Shown here piece by piece: positions 30,161 through 41,153 of a stretch of 64,000 bases of DNA (position 1 is its first letter; every line of letters begins with the position of its first letter). The stretch covers positions 23,869,201 to 23,933,200 of the forward strand of contig OZ024890.1 of the NCBI GenBank assembly GCA_964017195.1, read 5' to 3'. The position numbers and the translations under genes are program-made. Origin of the DNA: Siderastrea radians (lineage: Eukaryota > Cnidaria > Anthozoa > Scleractinia > Rhizangiidae). The notes beneath the pieces were generated by a model. The model ran no database searches, had not been told where the DNA came from, and was given only the letters and a program-made list of their open reading frames with translations.

Positions 30161-30889
30161 TACTGCTGCAGCAAGGAAGATTTCAAAGTCGTAGACAAAC
30201 ACTTAGCAAGAAATCTTTCCTCGAGGACAATTTACTTTCCAGTGGCAAGTAACCATGTGAAGGCACTAGGTTTGAGGTGAGCCTCTGACGTCACTTCCGC
30301 TCATTCGCAAGCCAGCTTCCGGAACAAGGGCAGTAATGGCGACCGCAAAATCTCGACAAAAACCGTCCGAAAAAAGCGACTTATATTTGTCGTAATAAGT
30401 TAAAATTTGGCATGGTGACTACGAACCACAAACTATGTTCGAAAATGTAAAAATATGGAATGCCAAAATTCTGGTCTCAGTGGCACTTTAAGAGGAAGAG
30501 AATATGACCCACATGTGGCACTTGACAGACAACTGCTTGCTTATGTCTTCAGACCAATTGTCCAGCGGGAGTGTGACATATTTGTCAACTACTGGAATTT
30601 TCATAGAATTCGAGGGCAAGATGAACTAGAAATTCCAGCTGGGGTACCAGATCACATGTTTTCTTTCCTGGAGCAATATGGGGGCACCAATATGGGGATC
30701 CCATTGAGCAAGGATGAATTAAAAGAGGTTGCTGATATATCTGGTGTCATGGATGAAGATGTGTTGGATTTTATTGACCCAAGAGTGAAGAGGGAATGTT
30801 TGCAACTCCTTTCAAATCCAGAAAGAGTGGAATTAAAGAATGCTATTGAAGCATTTCGGTTTCTTAAGAGGAGTATTACATCTCCTTAG

Positions 30890-32633
30890 GATACTGGATA
30901 AAATCAACATATGTATTTTTAATACAATCAGAACAGCTGAGTTCTTGTTGAATGTTTATTTCCTGACAGTTGAACTTGGGCAAAATGTTTATCATCCATA
31001 AGGCCAACCTGAGTATTGTTTGCAACTAGGCCCATTTTTGAGTACACAAAATCATACACACAAGCGAACAAGGCTGGCAAGGCTGATTAGCATGAATATA
31101 AAAGATTAATTAAATGCCTGCCATTCATGCATTTGGTCTAGAAATTAGAGGTATAAAATGGTTCTGTGGATCATAATCCCCAAGAAGAGAGGTCCTTTAC
31201 CTATCAGTTTTTACTTTGTTTCCATGGTAACAATGTTAGCTGCATGGGGGCATGGGACCATAGTGCCCCCAAGATATGTAAGTCAATGGGGCAACAAGTG
31301 ACCTGTATGGGGGCACTTCATGCCAAACTGATAACTTTTATTAACAACTTTCATTAAACTATTTAAATTTCAAACAATGTTGGTGCTTTATGAAGTTCAC
31401 AGCAGTGCAGCGGCTCTGCTCTACACAGTTCATAGCAGTTAAAATTTCAACAATAAATGTCCAAAAATGCAGGTGCTCTGCACAGTTCAGAGCAGTTTAA
31501 ATTTTAAACAATGAATGTCCAAAAATGCAGGTGCTTTATACAGTAGATAACAGCATAGAGCTGACTAATGGTAACTGTGAGCGAGTCCACAAAGTCATAA
31601 TAGAAGAATCTGTGATACTTGTAAATAACGTTTTTAGATGTGCAAAGAATTAATGCTGAACTTAGTCACTTAAATACAGCCTAGTAACACAGAGCTAAAG
31701 GTAATAAATACAGCGTAGTAACAAATACAAGTGAAGGTAAGGCTTTACTGACCAAAGTAGAAGGTTCAATGTGTCATATGCTTATTAAACCCAACAGTTC
31801 ATTCGGAGAAGGGTGGAAGGGAGGGAAATAGCTTTAAACAAGGCTAAAAAAATTGAGGCTTTGAGCCCAAAAGTATATCAACCAGTTATTTTACTGTGCT
31901 GTCCACATGTGAAAGGATGTGTGCTATTGGTCAGTGTATGGAATAATAATAATAATAAATACATGCCATGTTTTGCCACGGACATTGTATGATCTATGAC
32001 CTTTGATCATCGTAAGGGGATTTCCCAGATAGCATGTGACACATTGCCCATGTGTGTCCTGGTTGAGGCATTAACTTAAATTTATGAATTGGCTTGTAAA
32101 TAGGATGACTCATCCCCTGCATTGTTCCAAATTATAATGACCCATATAAAAATGATGGGGGTGCTCATCAGAAATTTTCAAAGAACACTCTAAAAAGTAA
32201 GTTTTAAACAACATGAGACATTCTGTCACGTTTTTTTTTCGGCTCAGTACCCTAAAAGGTGCTGCAATAATTCCAACCATCATCATTTTAGATTTCAGCA
32301 ACTCAAAACCAGTCTACAAAATTTGACCCCAATGATTCCCCCCCCCCCTCTCCTGAGTACTTGATGTGTTGGCCATACATTTCCTTAAAATCAAAACTGA
32401 AGCAAAAATTGTAAAGTAAACACAAAATCATGTATTTTAAGACATAGCACCACTTGTTGAATGTTTTGTAATCAGATTGTCGAGAAACAAAGATTTCATG
32501 CAGTAATGCAAACAACAACAGTGTTTTGTCATTAAACACAGATCTTTACGGCAACGAGGGGAAATATCAAAATAGATGTTTGTATTTTAGCATAAACTTC
32601 AAGGGAAGCACAGCATAGAATCCTCACGATTTT
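30890..32633. other. Spacer between transposase and kinase genes, with ~58-bp tandem repeats
   Basis: Bases 31365-31545 contain about two and a half copies of a 58-bp unit (GTTCANAGCAGTT, AATGTCCAAAAATGCAGGTG, CTNTNCACA). The rest is AT-rich with a poly-C run at 32340. No gene recognised. If the two genes are convergent, their 3' ends lie here. Confidence 0.5.
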
Positions 32634-33564
32634 TTAGTATTCATCTTCGATACCCATCGTATCACAATACCTATTACATTGATGCTGCTTTCTAAACTCA
32701 TCGATGGTAACTTGGGATAGGTTTCCTGCACAAAAATAGTATTCATCCGCGTTTTCCGTTGTTAATTCAGTGGTTGCAATTTCGGGATCATACAATTGAA
32801 ACATGGATCCTTGAAGATCAACCAGCATCATCTTCCGCTTTGTAAAGACATAGCTATAATGTACAAGACATTGTGCTTTGGCAAAGACTTCGTCACACGC
32901 TTCCACTGGTGACGTTAAGCAAGCCCCGTTGTTGTTGACATATTTTCGGAATTCGCCAGGTACAAACTCTTCCAGTGTTACTGGAATGTCATCCAAAACC
33001 GAGTAAAATACCTTTCCATACTGGAAGGAATCCCCGAATTCTGCAGGTACTTTGGATGAAAATCTCTGAGTTATGTTCCTGGCTACTGCATGCATCTGGA
33101 CCTGTTTGCGAGTGTGATCTTCCACGGTCGATTTCAAGACTTCCTTGATTGTTGTAATCGACGTCGGCGTGTATTTCTTAACAACCCAGTCGCCCAAATG
33201 GAGATGGTCGTTGCAGGTGGCTTTAGAAGCATCCCTGAATGCCCTGCTCGAGAATGGTTCGTCTTCTATTATGAAATCCAGCGTAGCAACGTTCATCCAT
33301 TTACACTTCTCAACATCAAAGTTCCAGCTGTAATGCAGTAGTCTTGGGCGGTTTTACCAACTTTCCAGCTCTTAAGAGGTGGGCGATTGATACTGATTTT
33401 GGATAGACTGTATTTGGATACACTATATTTCCACTTGCACGCTTGGATGGCGCAACTGGGGCTGATCTCGCGCGCTCTGGAGGCTGCTCAAATCTTTCAA
33501 CTACTTGGGGACGAAAGATGCGTTCGGCATTCTCATTAGGTGGAAGAAATCGGATGAAGTACAC
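32634..33564 (-). pseudogene. Alpha-kinase domain gene, frameshifted near 33316-33345
   Basis: The minus-strand frame from 33296 down codes for most of an atypical alpha-kinase (MHCK/EF2K) catalytic domain. It shows DWVVKKY (K40/K41 counted from that ATG), a hinge-type EEFVPGEFRKYVNNNG, the metal-site VDLQG (D160, Q162), YDPEIAT and a C-terminal GNLSQ...H205-x-C207...C211 zinc motif. The preceding 82 codons (33564-33316), with SIAHLLRAGKLVKPPKTT, belong upstream but are in another frame; about two bases are missing at the join. No ATG lies between the terminal repeat and this frame, which opens with GTG. The kinase core itself has no stop. Splicing around the break or a sequencing error are alternatives. 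Confidence 0.7.
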
Positions 33565-33586
33565 TTCGCGACCTTTAATAGACCTT

Positions 33587-34037
33587 TAGCGATATCCACG
33601 GCTGAAATCACAACACGGCCGCCATCTTGAAAAAGCCAGCCAAGCCCCAGTCCTTACCGCGTGGAATGATAACGCTGGTCCGTTCGAATTTTTAATTTTT
33701 ATTTTCTTCCTTCAGTGAAATGGTAACGCTGGTCCTTTCGAATATATATATTTTTTATTTTGTTCCTTCGGATTATATTTTCTATTTTTATTCATCAACA
33801 GTTTTAACATTAATCTTTAAAAATATATGTATTTCATGATTGTCTTTTGATCTGAAAATGATAACACTGCTTAATATGACTTTGCAAATGCATTTAAAAT
33901 AACAAATGAAATAAAAACTCCGTTTTGGTTCTAAATTACACTTGAAATTAAATAATTAACTTAAAATGAAATTTATTATAAAAGCGATACATCACATTTC
34001 GTGGCGTAAAATGGAGTGATAATGATGGGCTACCATA
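33587..34037 (-). repeat. Right terminal inverted repeat of the IS3EU-like element
   Basis: 451 bp, the reverse complement of 25234-25693 with scattered differences. It holds the same two subterminal units and the same GCCGCCATCTT (33618-33628), here upstream of the kinase frame. The outer end CCATA is followed by the target duplication GATGAG. Confidence 0.85.
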
Positions 34038-34043
34038 GATGAG

Positions 34044-34745
34044 ACCTAAAATAGTGTGGGAAAGCCAGTTAATCCAAACATAATACATATTTGGATTTCC
34101 TACGGGGAGAGGGATTGCAAAACCGTTCATTGGTGATGTTATGTGGTTGCTAAATGCTAGCACGTTACTTGATGATTTCGGCGCGCAAGATTGAAAAAAC
34201 GAACGCACGAGACAATTCAGTTGATAGGAGAATGGGTCAGTGACAGATAATAGGGATTTCAAGGGCCTTTACGAAAATGGCGAGGAAAGTACATAACTTC
34301 TGTGCCCTGTAAGTCATTTTAATAGTTTTTTCGCTTCGTTTGATAATTTGCAAATCCATCCTTAATTAAGGGGCGTTTCTGTTGTGAGGACGAAGTTGTT
34401 GCCCAGCTTTCTGCCGTATTGACTGGCCATTTACGGTGGAACCCCGATAAAGCAAAGAGCCAAGGGACTGGCAAAATGTGTTCGTTGGAACAGGGGTTCG
34501 TTATATCGGGGGTTCGTTTTATTGGGGTTCTTCTTTACACATTTAACTATTACTGGGCTGGAGAATACCGTTCGTTATACCGGGGTCTTCGTTATGGGGT
34601 TCGGTATATCGGGGTTTCACCGTACATGGGGAAACCGGTTGGTTCAAGATTTGCGAAAATGGTACTGTTTGCAAGGTCTGGAACTAGTTGGATTAGCGCC
34701 GCCCCGGAACTGAGCACAATTTTCCATTCGTATACTCCGGTTGGG
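34044..34745. other. Gene-free stretch with GGGGTTCGTTATATCGG repeats
   Basis: Bases 34435-34625 are a degenerate array of GTTCGTTATATCGGGG-like units (34495, 34510, 34570, 34600). The remaining sequence shows no coding or structural signal I can support. Confidence 0.5.
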
Positions 34746-34754
34746 GATCCGCTG

Positions 34755-36101
34755 TAACCTGCGATCAGGCTCTATTTTCGTTTCGCTCGGTGAAACATTC
34801 AGGCGGGACAGGCGAAACGAAAATAAGAGCCTGATACAATTCTTCTACGGAACGCCTGCCGCCCACTTTTTTGATTGATTGACATTCAACAAATCAACCA
34901 ATCAAAATTTCTTCTGCTTGCACGATCCTCGGTATGCAAATTTCCAATAACGGCAATTCGCAAAAAGTCACGCAAATGTCGGCAAAATAAGAAAATCATA
35001 GGCTACGATGTATCTTCTAGGCACAAGCACTCAAATTTACACGATTGCTAACTTGAAGGTTCCGGTATTGTGCATGGTTACTCTGTCTGAGCTGAAACTG
35101 AATGAAAATTCAAAACACGACGAGGTTGTCATGTACCAAAATATGCTGCATGCTTGAATCCTTTCCCATTTCAGGTGGTATCCGGAAATATTCTCTTCGC
35201 ATTTGTCACCGATTTTCTGCGTAAAAAACCTTGGGCAATTAAGAGAAATACCTTCAGTTTCATTCTTTAGAATAAAGATATAAATAAAACCGTTTATAAA
35301 CAAAGGAGTATGTTGTAATTTAATTTAGTTCCAGAAGTGATAAATATTTGAGATCAGCAGCGAATTTTATCTCTAAACAGCAGCGAATTTTGAAACGAAG
35401 AACATTTATTATAAAACTAGTCAGATCCTTTGATGTCAATGTCAGAGATCAATAAAACGACAGAAGTATGAATAAACTGAAAATCGTTATTGCGACTTGA
35501 TTGCGGCTCTCGCCAAACATCAGTTTACCGTTAAGTTTATAATTACCGAATTATCGGTTGACTTGTTGATCATTCTTGGCGAAATATACTTGATCGTCTG
35601 CTATTCGTTTTGTTTCGTAAAACGCGGAAACAACCACTACTCTGTTCATGTTATCAATACTAGCTGAAAGCCGTCAAATGCAAATTCCGAGACACGATGC
35701 CATAAAACGGAATAAATACTTCACTGTTGCTGTACTTCTCTGCTCCAGGTGAGAGACAGCTTGCGTCAAACCGAACGCCATTCTCAGGAGAGAAAGAATG
35801 GTGGCAATTCTCCTAGAACGACGAGAATTTATTAGAGCAACACATTTTACTTCGGCAGACTTCTTCCTTGGTTGTTCCTTGGCGACGGCGGTCAAATCGA
35901 AATTGTGAGCGAGTCTCCTAGACAATTTACTTCCGTTGACAGCTCTATCGTTAAAGGGCCAATCAGGTTGCGAGATTCCCGCGGCCAAAATTTGGCCGCC
36001 GACACGAACTCCTGTGAGAGATTGTATCAGGCCCTATTTTAGCGAGCGACCAACGTAAGAGAATATGAGAGCGATGCTAAAATCGGCCTGATCGCAGGTT
36101 A
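34755..36101. mobile_element. 1.35-kb MULE-like element with 9-bp target duplication
   Basis: The ends TAACCTGCGATCAGGC and GCCTGATCGCAGGTTA are exact reverse complements. The flanks GATCCGCTG (34746-34754) and GATCCGGTG (36102-36110) are 9-bp direct repeats with one mismatch, as made by Mutator-like transposases. An inner copy of the terminal motif lies at 34815-34840. The longest frame (35674-35988, minus) resembles nothing I know. Non-autonomous. Confidence 0.6.
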
Positions 36102-36110
36102 GATCCGGTG

Positions 36111-37430
36111 GGGCAAATTAAAATAGCCCCACCACCAATATTGGACAACATTAGAATCCAAATTTTCGGACTTTTGTGAAATGTGGACTGAACGTGTTTC
36201 GTTCCCAGGCGGGTGACTTTCATGCAAGCATGTGATCCACCTTGTCCCGGGAACAAGGTTGCCGAAACACGTGCATGACACGTGAAATCGAAGGTGCTTC
36301 AGTATTTCGCAGAATTTCTGGCGTTAGTAGTAACCTTTATTAACGTAGTCAGAATACACTTAGCTCATTACATTTTGTAAGTATATCGCTACCTTTCATG
36401 CATTGCTACAAACAGAAATGCGTAAAAGAAAAACAAAGCGCTAAGATACAATATAAAAATCTGAAAATATGTACAACAAAACTATGTACGGATAAAACAA
36501 TAAAACTATGTACACATTATTGTTACTGTGTGACGTCAATTTTTTCCAAGCGTCTTTTAAAGCTACTGAGTTTAGTTTCAAATCATTTCTTTTATTCCAA
36601 CGATTTGCTGGATTAATTTCTTAACCAAACAGACCCCGACTGCGATGGATTTAATCTAGACCGGTACTTAACTGATACGTCATGCCAAAATGTAATCTAA
36701 TTTTCCTAATTTCCCGTCCAGGGAATAAACGACAGAGTTCCGTTTTGGCAGACTGATTTATAGCTGCATCTGACCCGGTAAAACTTACAACATGTTATGG
36801 GTTTTCTGTTATAATTTAAAGTTCTCTTTGGCTGAATGCCATTGAAAATTCATCTTTTCAGCAATCCCTGCTCACTCAATCCCAGCGACCTTTTTCAACT
36901 TTTGAATGCGTGGCGACTTTACAGTGTCACCTTTTAAAAGTTGACAGAGTGTTGCTCAGTCAGTTACGTTGTTTATTTCCAGTTGTCTCATGTGAAAAGT
37001 TTCTATGTTAACACTTTCAGGAGGTCGGATTCAACGAAAGATGGTTCAGTTTACAATTTTCCCAGCCGCCCCAAATACAGTCAACCGTAAACTGAACATG
37101 GCAAATTACACTTAGCAAAAATGTAATACTTGTTAACATAAGCGAAAAACTAACAGGGCCGTTTCATTGCTTGGGTTTGCCTGAGATGAAAATTGTTTAC
37201 GAGTAAAGGCAAATTTGAACTAGAGCCCTATGAAAATTACCCGAACTACTACTACACATTCCAATTAAAATTACCACTTGTCTCCCTACATAAGCGAAGA
37301 TCAAACAGGGCTTTCACTGCTAGGGTTTGCCTGAAATGTAGGACTGATCTACAGTCATGGCTAGGGACAAGTGACCCTTGTTACGAAAGTAAGTGAAAGC
37401 CGGTGTGGCTAAAGACGGCATTAGGCCCGA
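36111..37430. other. Gene-free stretch
   Basis: AT-rich sequence without convincing coding frames, splice structure or repeats on either strand. Confidence 0.5.
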
Positions 37431-37438
37431 GTTATACG

Positions 37439-37809
37439 CCCGGGGGGACTCCCATATGAAACTGACGGGGATGCTCGTCGTCTCGCTTAGGGGTGTAAAT
37501 TGCAGATTTTGGTCTCGCTTAGGGTTTTCAGGAAGGAAAGCCAAAATTTTTACCCATACAGGTATCGCTTAGGGTTGTGCGTAAAGAAATATCTTTATGA
37601 AAAAACCAAACGCCTTCAATCTTGAGCGCCAGTCTTTAGCGCAATTAAAATCACTGTAGCTCTTATTTGGTTGTCTGTTTTAGCATGGTATCCTTTAGGG
37701 GTCAAATAACGCCTGAGCCACGCCCAGATTGGTCTCCTTTAGGGGTTTAATTCTAATTTTCCGACGAGCATCCCCGTCAGTTTCATATGGGAGTCCCCCA
37801 CCCCCCGGG
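37439..37809. mobile_element. hAT-like MITE with 8-bp target duplication
   Basis: GTTATACG at 37431-37438 and 37810-37817 flanks the inverted ends CCCGGGGGGACTCCCATATG and its reverse complement, with arms of about 50 bp. Internal CTCGCTTAGGG/CCTTTAGGGG motifs recur. It is 371 bp and non-coding. The 8-bp duplication fits hAT-type elements. Confidence 0.65.
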
Positions 37810-37817
37810 GTTATACG

Positions 37818-38506
37818 TCGCGTTTCAGTGGCGTCGACTGTAATCGAACCGCCAGTAAACTCGAGAAAACCGCAGTATATCACCTACACAACAATTCTGC
37901 TTTCAAGCCGAGTTAAGTGTAATATTTGTTTTTTTTTCTGATCTTGGACTGATTTATTGCAACTTTAGCCGTTTTTTGCCAAATGAATTACATTCGACGC
38001 GACTGAAATGCGAGATTTCTCAATATTAATTAGCTGGCGCCTAGCTTTCTGTGGAGGAAAATGCGTGGAAGACCTGTGGAACAAGCTGAACAAGAAGCAA
38101 CTTTCACGCCTCGCGCTCGATCGTTTTACCGTGCACCAAAACCGTGCACGGGGCGTCACATACGGCAAGCTAACTCGTTACCTTAGAGTGCTAGTGTCTG
38201 AGGTTTCGCTTTTAAATTTAGAAATCGCTTTGCCTGCTCACCTCGAAATCCATTCGGAAATAGACGACCAAAAGACTTTATCGAGGAAGCCACGAACTGA
38301 AAGAGGTTGAGAGGACCATTGCACGAATGTGTTTTTTTTCCAGGTTATCAAAGGTAAAGGATTAAGCAGGCTTAGTTGTAACTTTTCAGGTTATTGTTCC
38401 TTTTTTTTTGTTTAACTTTATTGTCGTACAGATTTACTTAAGAACTGTTTACACTTCCATGAAAAGTTATTCAAGCTGTTATTGTTTTGATTAATTTCGT
38501 AGCCGA
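37818..38506. other. Gene-free stretch before the duplication junction
   Basis: It contains an open frame of 100 codons (38008-38310, plus strand) with an ATG start but no recognisable domain and no family resemblance. Coding status is unknown. Confidence 0.35.
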
Positions 38507-38674
38507 TCGAGTGAAAATTGGTCTCCATATTTGTCGATAAAAGTCGATAGTCAGTTGAAAATCTTGTGATTATCGACTTTTATCGACAAATTAAACTTGT
38601 CGATTGACAATTATCGACAAATATCGAGTACTTTCGACTTATCGACTACGTTTTCGATGATCGATTTTGATCGA
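38507..38674. repeat. TCGA-rich palindromic patch at the duplication junction
   Basis: Thirteen TCGA tetramers occur in 168 bp, arranged as overlapping palindromes such as TTATCGACTTTTATCGACAA and TGTCGATAAAAGTCGATA. It ends 14 bp before copy 2 starts at 38689. Such foldable DNA is a plausible breakage site. Confidence 0.6.
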
Positions 38675-39253
38675 CATGTTACGCCCTGATTTGAATGTAT
38701 GATCGCTCACCAATGAAGGGTGAATTCATTTGAAAATAAGGGCTGGAGCTCATGAGGGAAAATTAAAAATTCAAAATTTTGCCCTTAATTTAGAGCTGCA
38801 AGCACATAACCACAGTGTGTGACGTGGTTGCTATTTTTTTTGTATTTTTAGCAAGGTGAAATAAAGTGATAACTCGGACTTTGGGGGGGCATCTTAACAT
38901 GTTTGAAAATAAACTTCTAGTTTCATCCAAGCTGTTAAATTCTGGAATCCGACCCTGGCGAAACGTCAGTATAGCAAAAATATTACTACTTGATAGAAAT
39001 ATCCTCCGTTGAATACTTTCTGTTTGGTAAAACAGTCGTGGGAGCATGGTCCATGACGACTTAATGGTTATGATCCAGTTTGCAGTATGTAGCCCCCAGA
39101 ACCACCTGATCGTGGGGTACTGCTTACCAAATGTGAACCTACGATACCCCAAAAAACGTCTTGCTTTTGAAATTTCGCCCCGACTTGGTTTTGCTGCACT
39201 TTCTCTAGATTAGCAGTTAATACCGCCAAACATAGTGAATGTCACTTCCGGAG

Positions 39254-39971
39254 GGCATGTACTTAAACGCCGGAACGCCGGAACGCCGGAATGCCGGAAT
39301 ACTAAAACCCCGAACGCGGGAATACTTAAACCCGGAACGCCGGAATTCTTAAACCCTGAACACTGGAATACTTAAACCCGAAATGCCGGAATACCTCAAC
39401 TCTAAATGACGATTCAACATACACAAGATCGCTGAAAAGACAAACAATTAGGGTTAAGCCGCGCTACCGCATTATTAATGTTACCTTCTGACTCCCGCCA
39501 AAACCATTCTCCTCACTATCCCCTCCTTTCCCGCCAACCATTATTATTATAATTTATTTGATTGCTGGGCTGTTTTGCGCTGGCGTCGACATGGAGGACT
39601 CTCCAACAAGGTAAGCGTATGTACCTGAAATTTTCTCTTTGACTTAAAGCGTTTAAAGTAACATTTTACAAAGTGATAAACTGTTATTCCCTTCCTTTAG
39701 TCCCAGCCAAAGTCCAGAGAAAAAGAGGTGAGACACTGAATGACTGAATCTTAACTAGCCTGCGCGCAGGTTTTGGCGGGAGTCAGAAGGTAACGTTAAT
39801 AATGTAGCGTGGCTTAACCTTAATTGTTCGTCTTTTCAGCGATCTTTTGTATATTAAATCGTCATTTAGAGTTGAAGTATTCTAGCGTTCCGGGTTTTAG
39901 TATTTGGGCGTTCCAGGTTTAAGTGTTCCGGCGTTTCGGCGTTCCGGCGTTCCGGGTTTAAGTACATACCC
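39254..39971. mobile_element. TIR element with GCCGGAAC-rich ends, copy 2
   Basis: Counterpart of 2761-3486, with the same TTCCGGAG duplications (39246-39253 and 39972-39979). It has two fewer 8-bp GCCGGAAC units in the left arm and an extra 8 bp (CTGAATGA) near 39740. Confidence 0.6.
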
Positions 39972-41153
39972 TTCCGGAGTTGATCACAGACTAGCCAGCT
40001 GGGTAGTATGAGAACCAGGCTTAATCAGTGGAAGTTACGAGTATCCTCAGATTTTTGTTAGGGATTGAATAGCGGGTGAGATACTCCAGCTTGCGCAAAA
40101 ATTACTCTACTATAAGTTCTATCTCCACTAGACTACTCTTAATCTACCTGTACAGTAGACGCCCGTTATCTAGAACAGAAACTCGTTTCCTCTTGAATAC
40201 TGTCTCCAGTCATTTACTACTGTCATTGCCGAAGGAATTTTTGATTTCCTTGAAACCCTACTTTATTTTAAATTAACCCTATAATGGGGGAGGGGGGGGG
40301 GGAGTGCACAGACTCTGCCTTTGGGGACTTGAAACTTTTCTATTATTTTTTTAATGTGTGAACAAGCACCGCCAAAATTTTATTGAAAAATTAGTTGGGA
40401 ACAAATTAGTGTGGTAGGTCAATGTACAGTGAGATTCACGTTGCTAAGGCAATCAAACTTTGACAGGCGTGTTCATCTGAAATTGTTTGGTACATTACTG
40501 TTTTAACTGAAAACGAAAATGACTTTCTTACTGAAGGTGTCATGCTATTAGATAATTTTAGAGTTCTTTTTATTATTTTTGTTCTCTTTTTGGTCAATTG
40601 GGTGGCTTTCCGAAGTCTTAGGGAAATCACGAAATCCAATACGGTGGATCCAATTGGAAATTATGACATAAATCTGACGTCGTTTGACGTCATCAGTATC
40701 CCTTGCCGATCTCAAAGGAGACATTCTTGGACAAAATTCTTGGACATACTTTTGACCCTCTAAGTTTCATTTTCATTGCTTTATTGCTATCGGAGTTTGC
40801 TGGAGGCCTGCCCCACAACGGCTTCAGAAGACCAAAGAAGGCCCGGTCTAGATAGGGTTAAGGTTGTCTCTTAACTGCAGCTGATTACTTTCTCAAAACT
40901 GAAGGAACCTTTCAAAGCCCCAGAAGTGGAAAACAGGAAGGTTATTTTCAAATCTATGAAGACGTACCCAGCTGTACGAGTTATTTTACTTAGCCAAACC
41001 ATGGTCTTCATTGTGGTTGTGTGCTTGCAGATTAAATTAAGGACAAAAATTTGTTTCTTCTCCCCATGAGCTCCAACCCTCTTTTTCAAATAATTTCACT
41101 ATTAATTCGTGAAGGATCATGAATTCAAATTTTAGATAGCTAAGAGCCAAAAC

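Larger units (their letters stand above)
27669..30487. mobile_element. Kolobok-like DNA transposon (TTAA target, THAP-like sequence)
   Basis: TTAA at 27665-27668 and 30488-30491 flanks inverted repeats of about 215 bp starting AGTGCCACTGGGAC (right end GTCTCAGTGGCACT), with inner marker GACGTCAGAGGCTCACCTCA. Minus-strand sequence below 30160 has THAP-like features: an N-terminal STCVVQCHNNKSN, and later HFDHFTDEFF and IPLPIPTIWKKG, with frame breaks between them. A plus-strand acidic leader at 27913 ends at a GTAAGA donor. Known: Kolobok elements use TTAA and have THAP-domain transposases. The catalytic part is missing, so it is a decayed derivative. Confidence 0.65.
25714..30889 (+). pseudogene. 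Integrase-core (DDE) transposase gene, broken by two insertions and a frameshift
   Basis: The coding pieces are 25714 to about 26288, about 27440-27664, and 30492-30889, roughly 400 codons in all. The N-terminal part looks like helix-turn-helix DNA-binding segments (SEILDFVQRDFSEYTWSTAT). The catalytic core shows the first Asp in VVSLDGHDKL, the second in QVDRGTETG (GAT at 27479) and the Glu in SKIERWWRELHERL (GAG at 27599), so the DDE triad is present. The C-terminal part includes FRPIVQRECDIFVNYWNFHRI. Breaks: a run of ten A's at 26095-26104 shifts the frame (copy 2 has eleven and stays open), then the LINE, then the Kolobok-like insertion at a TTAA site. The coding sequence resumes in frame exactly across one TTAA. 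Related genes are common in cnidarians and fish. Confidence 0.75.
25234..34037. mobile_element. 8.8-kb IS3EU-like transposon with DDE transposase and alpha-kinase cargo
   Basis: Seen: direct repeats GATGAG at 25228-25233 and 34038-34043 flank inverted repeats 25234-25693 and 33587-34037, whose outer ends read TATGGTGGCCCATCATTATC and TATGGTAGCCCATCATTATC. Just inside are two convergent genes: an integrase-core transposase (plus strand) and an alpha-kinase (minus strand). Known: a 6-bp target duplication, TAY termini and an integrase-like transposase are what I recall for the IS3EU superfamily. Inferred: the kinase is carried cargo. Nested insertions of a LINE (about 26289-27440) and a Kolobok-like element account for about 4 kb, so the original was about 4.8 kb. 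Confidence 0.75.
2196..38688 (+). repeat. 36.5-kb tandem duplication, copy 1
   Basis: Sequence from 2196 (ATTTGAATGTATGATCGCTC) recurs from 38689 in the same orientation. The offset drifts between 36493 and 36475 through small indels. Sequence left of 2196 and left of 38689 is unrelated, so the left breakpoint is sharp. The visible shared part is 2196 to about 27523 against 38689-64000. The remainder of copy 1 (to 38688) would be matched only beyond the window end. Copy 1 contains the complete Schlafen-like gene and the complete transposon at 25234-34037. Confidence 0.95.

Noticed and set aside
25234..34037. Polinton/Maverick as the identity of the large element
   Set aside because: It also has long inverted repeats, 6-bp duplications and an integrase, but no polymerase B, ATPase, protease or capsid genes are present and the termini start TAT rather than AG.
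35674..35988. 104-codon minus-strand frame inside the MULE-like element
   Set aside because: No MULE transposase motif or zinc finger is visible; the element is non-autonomous.
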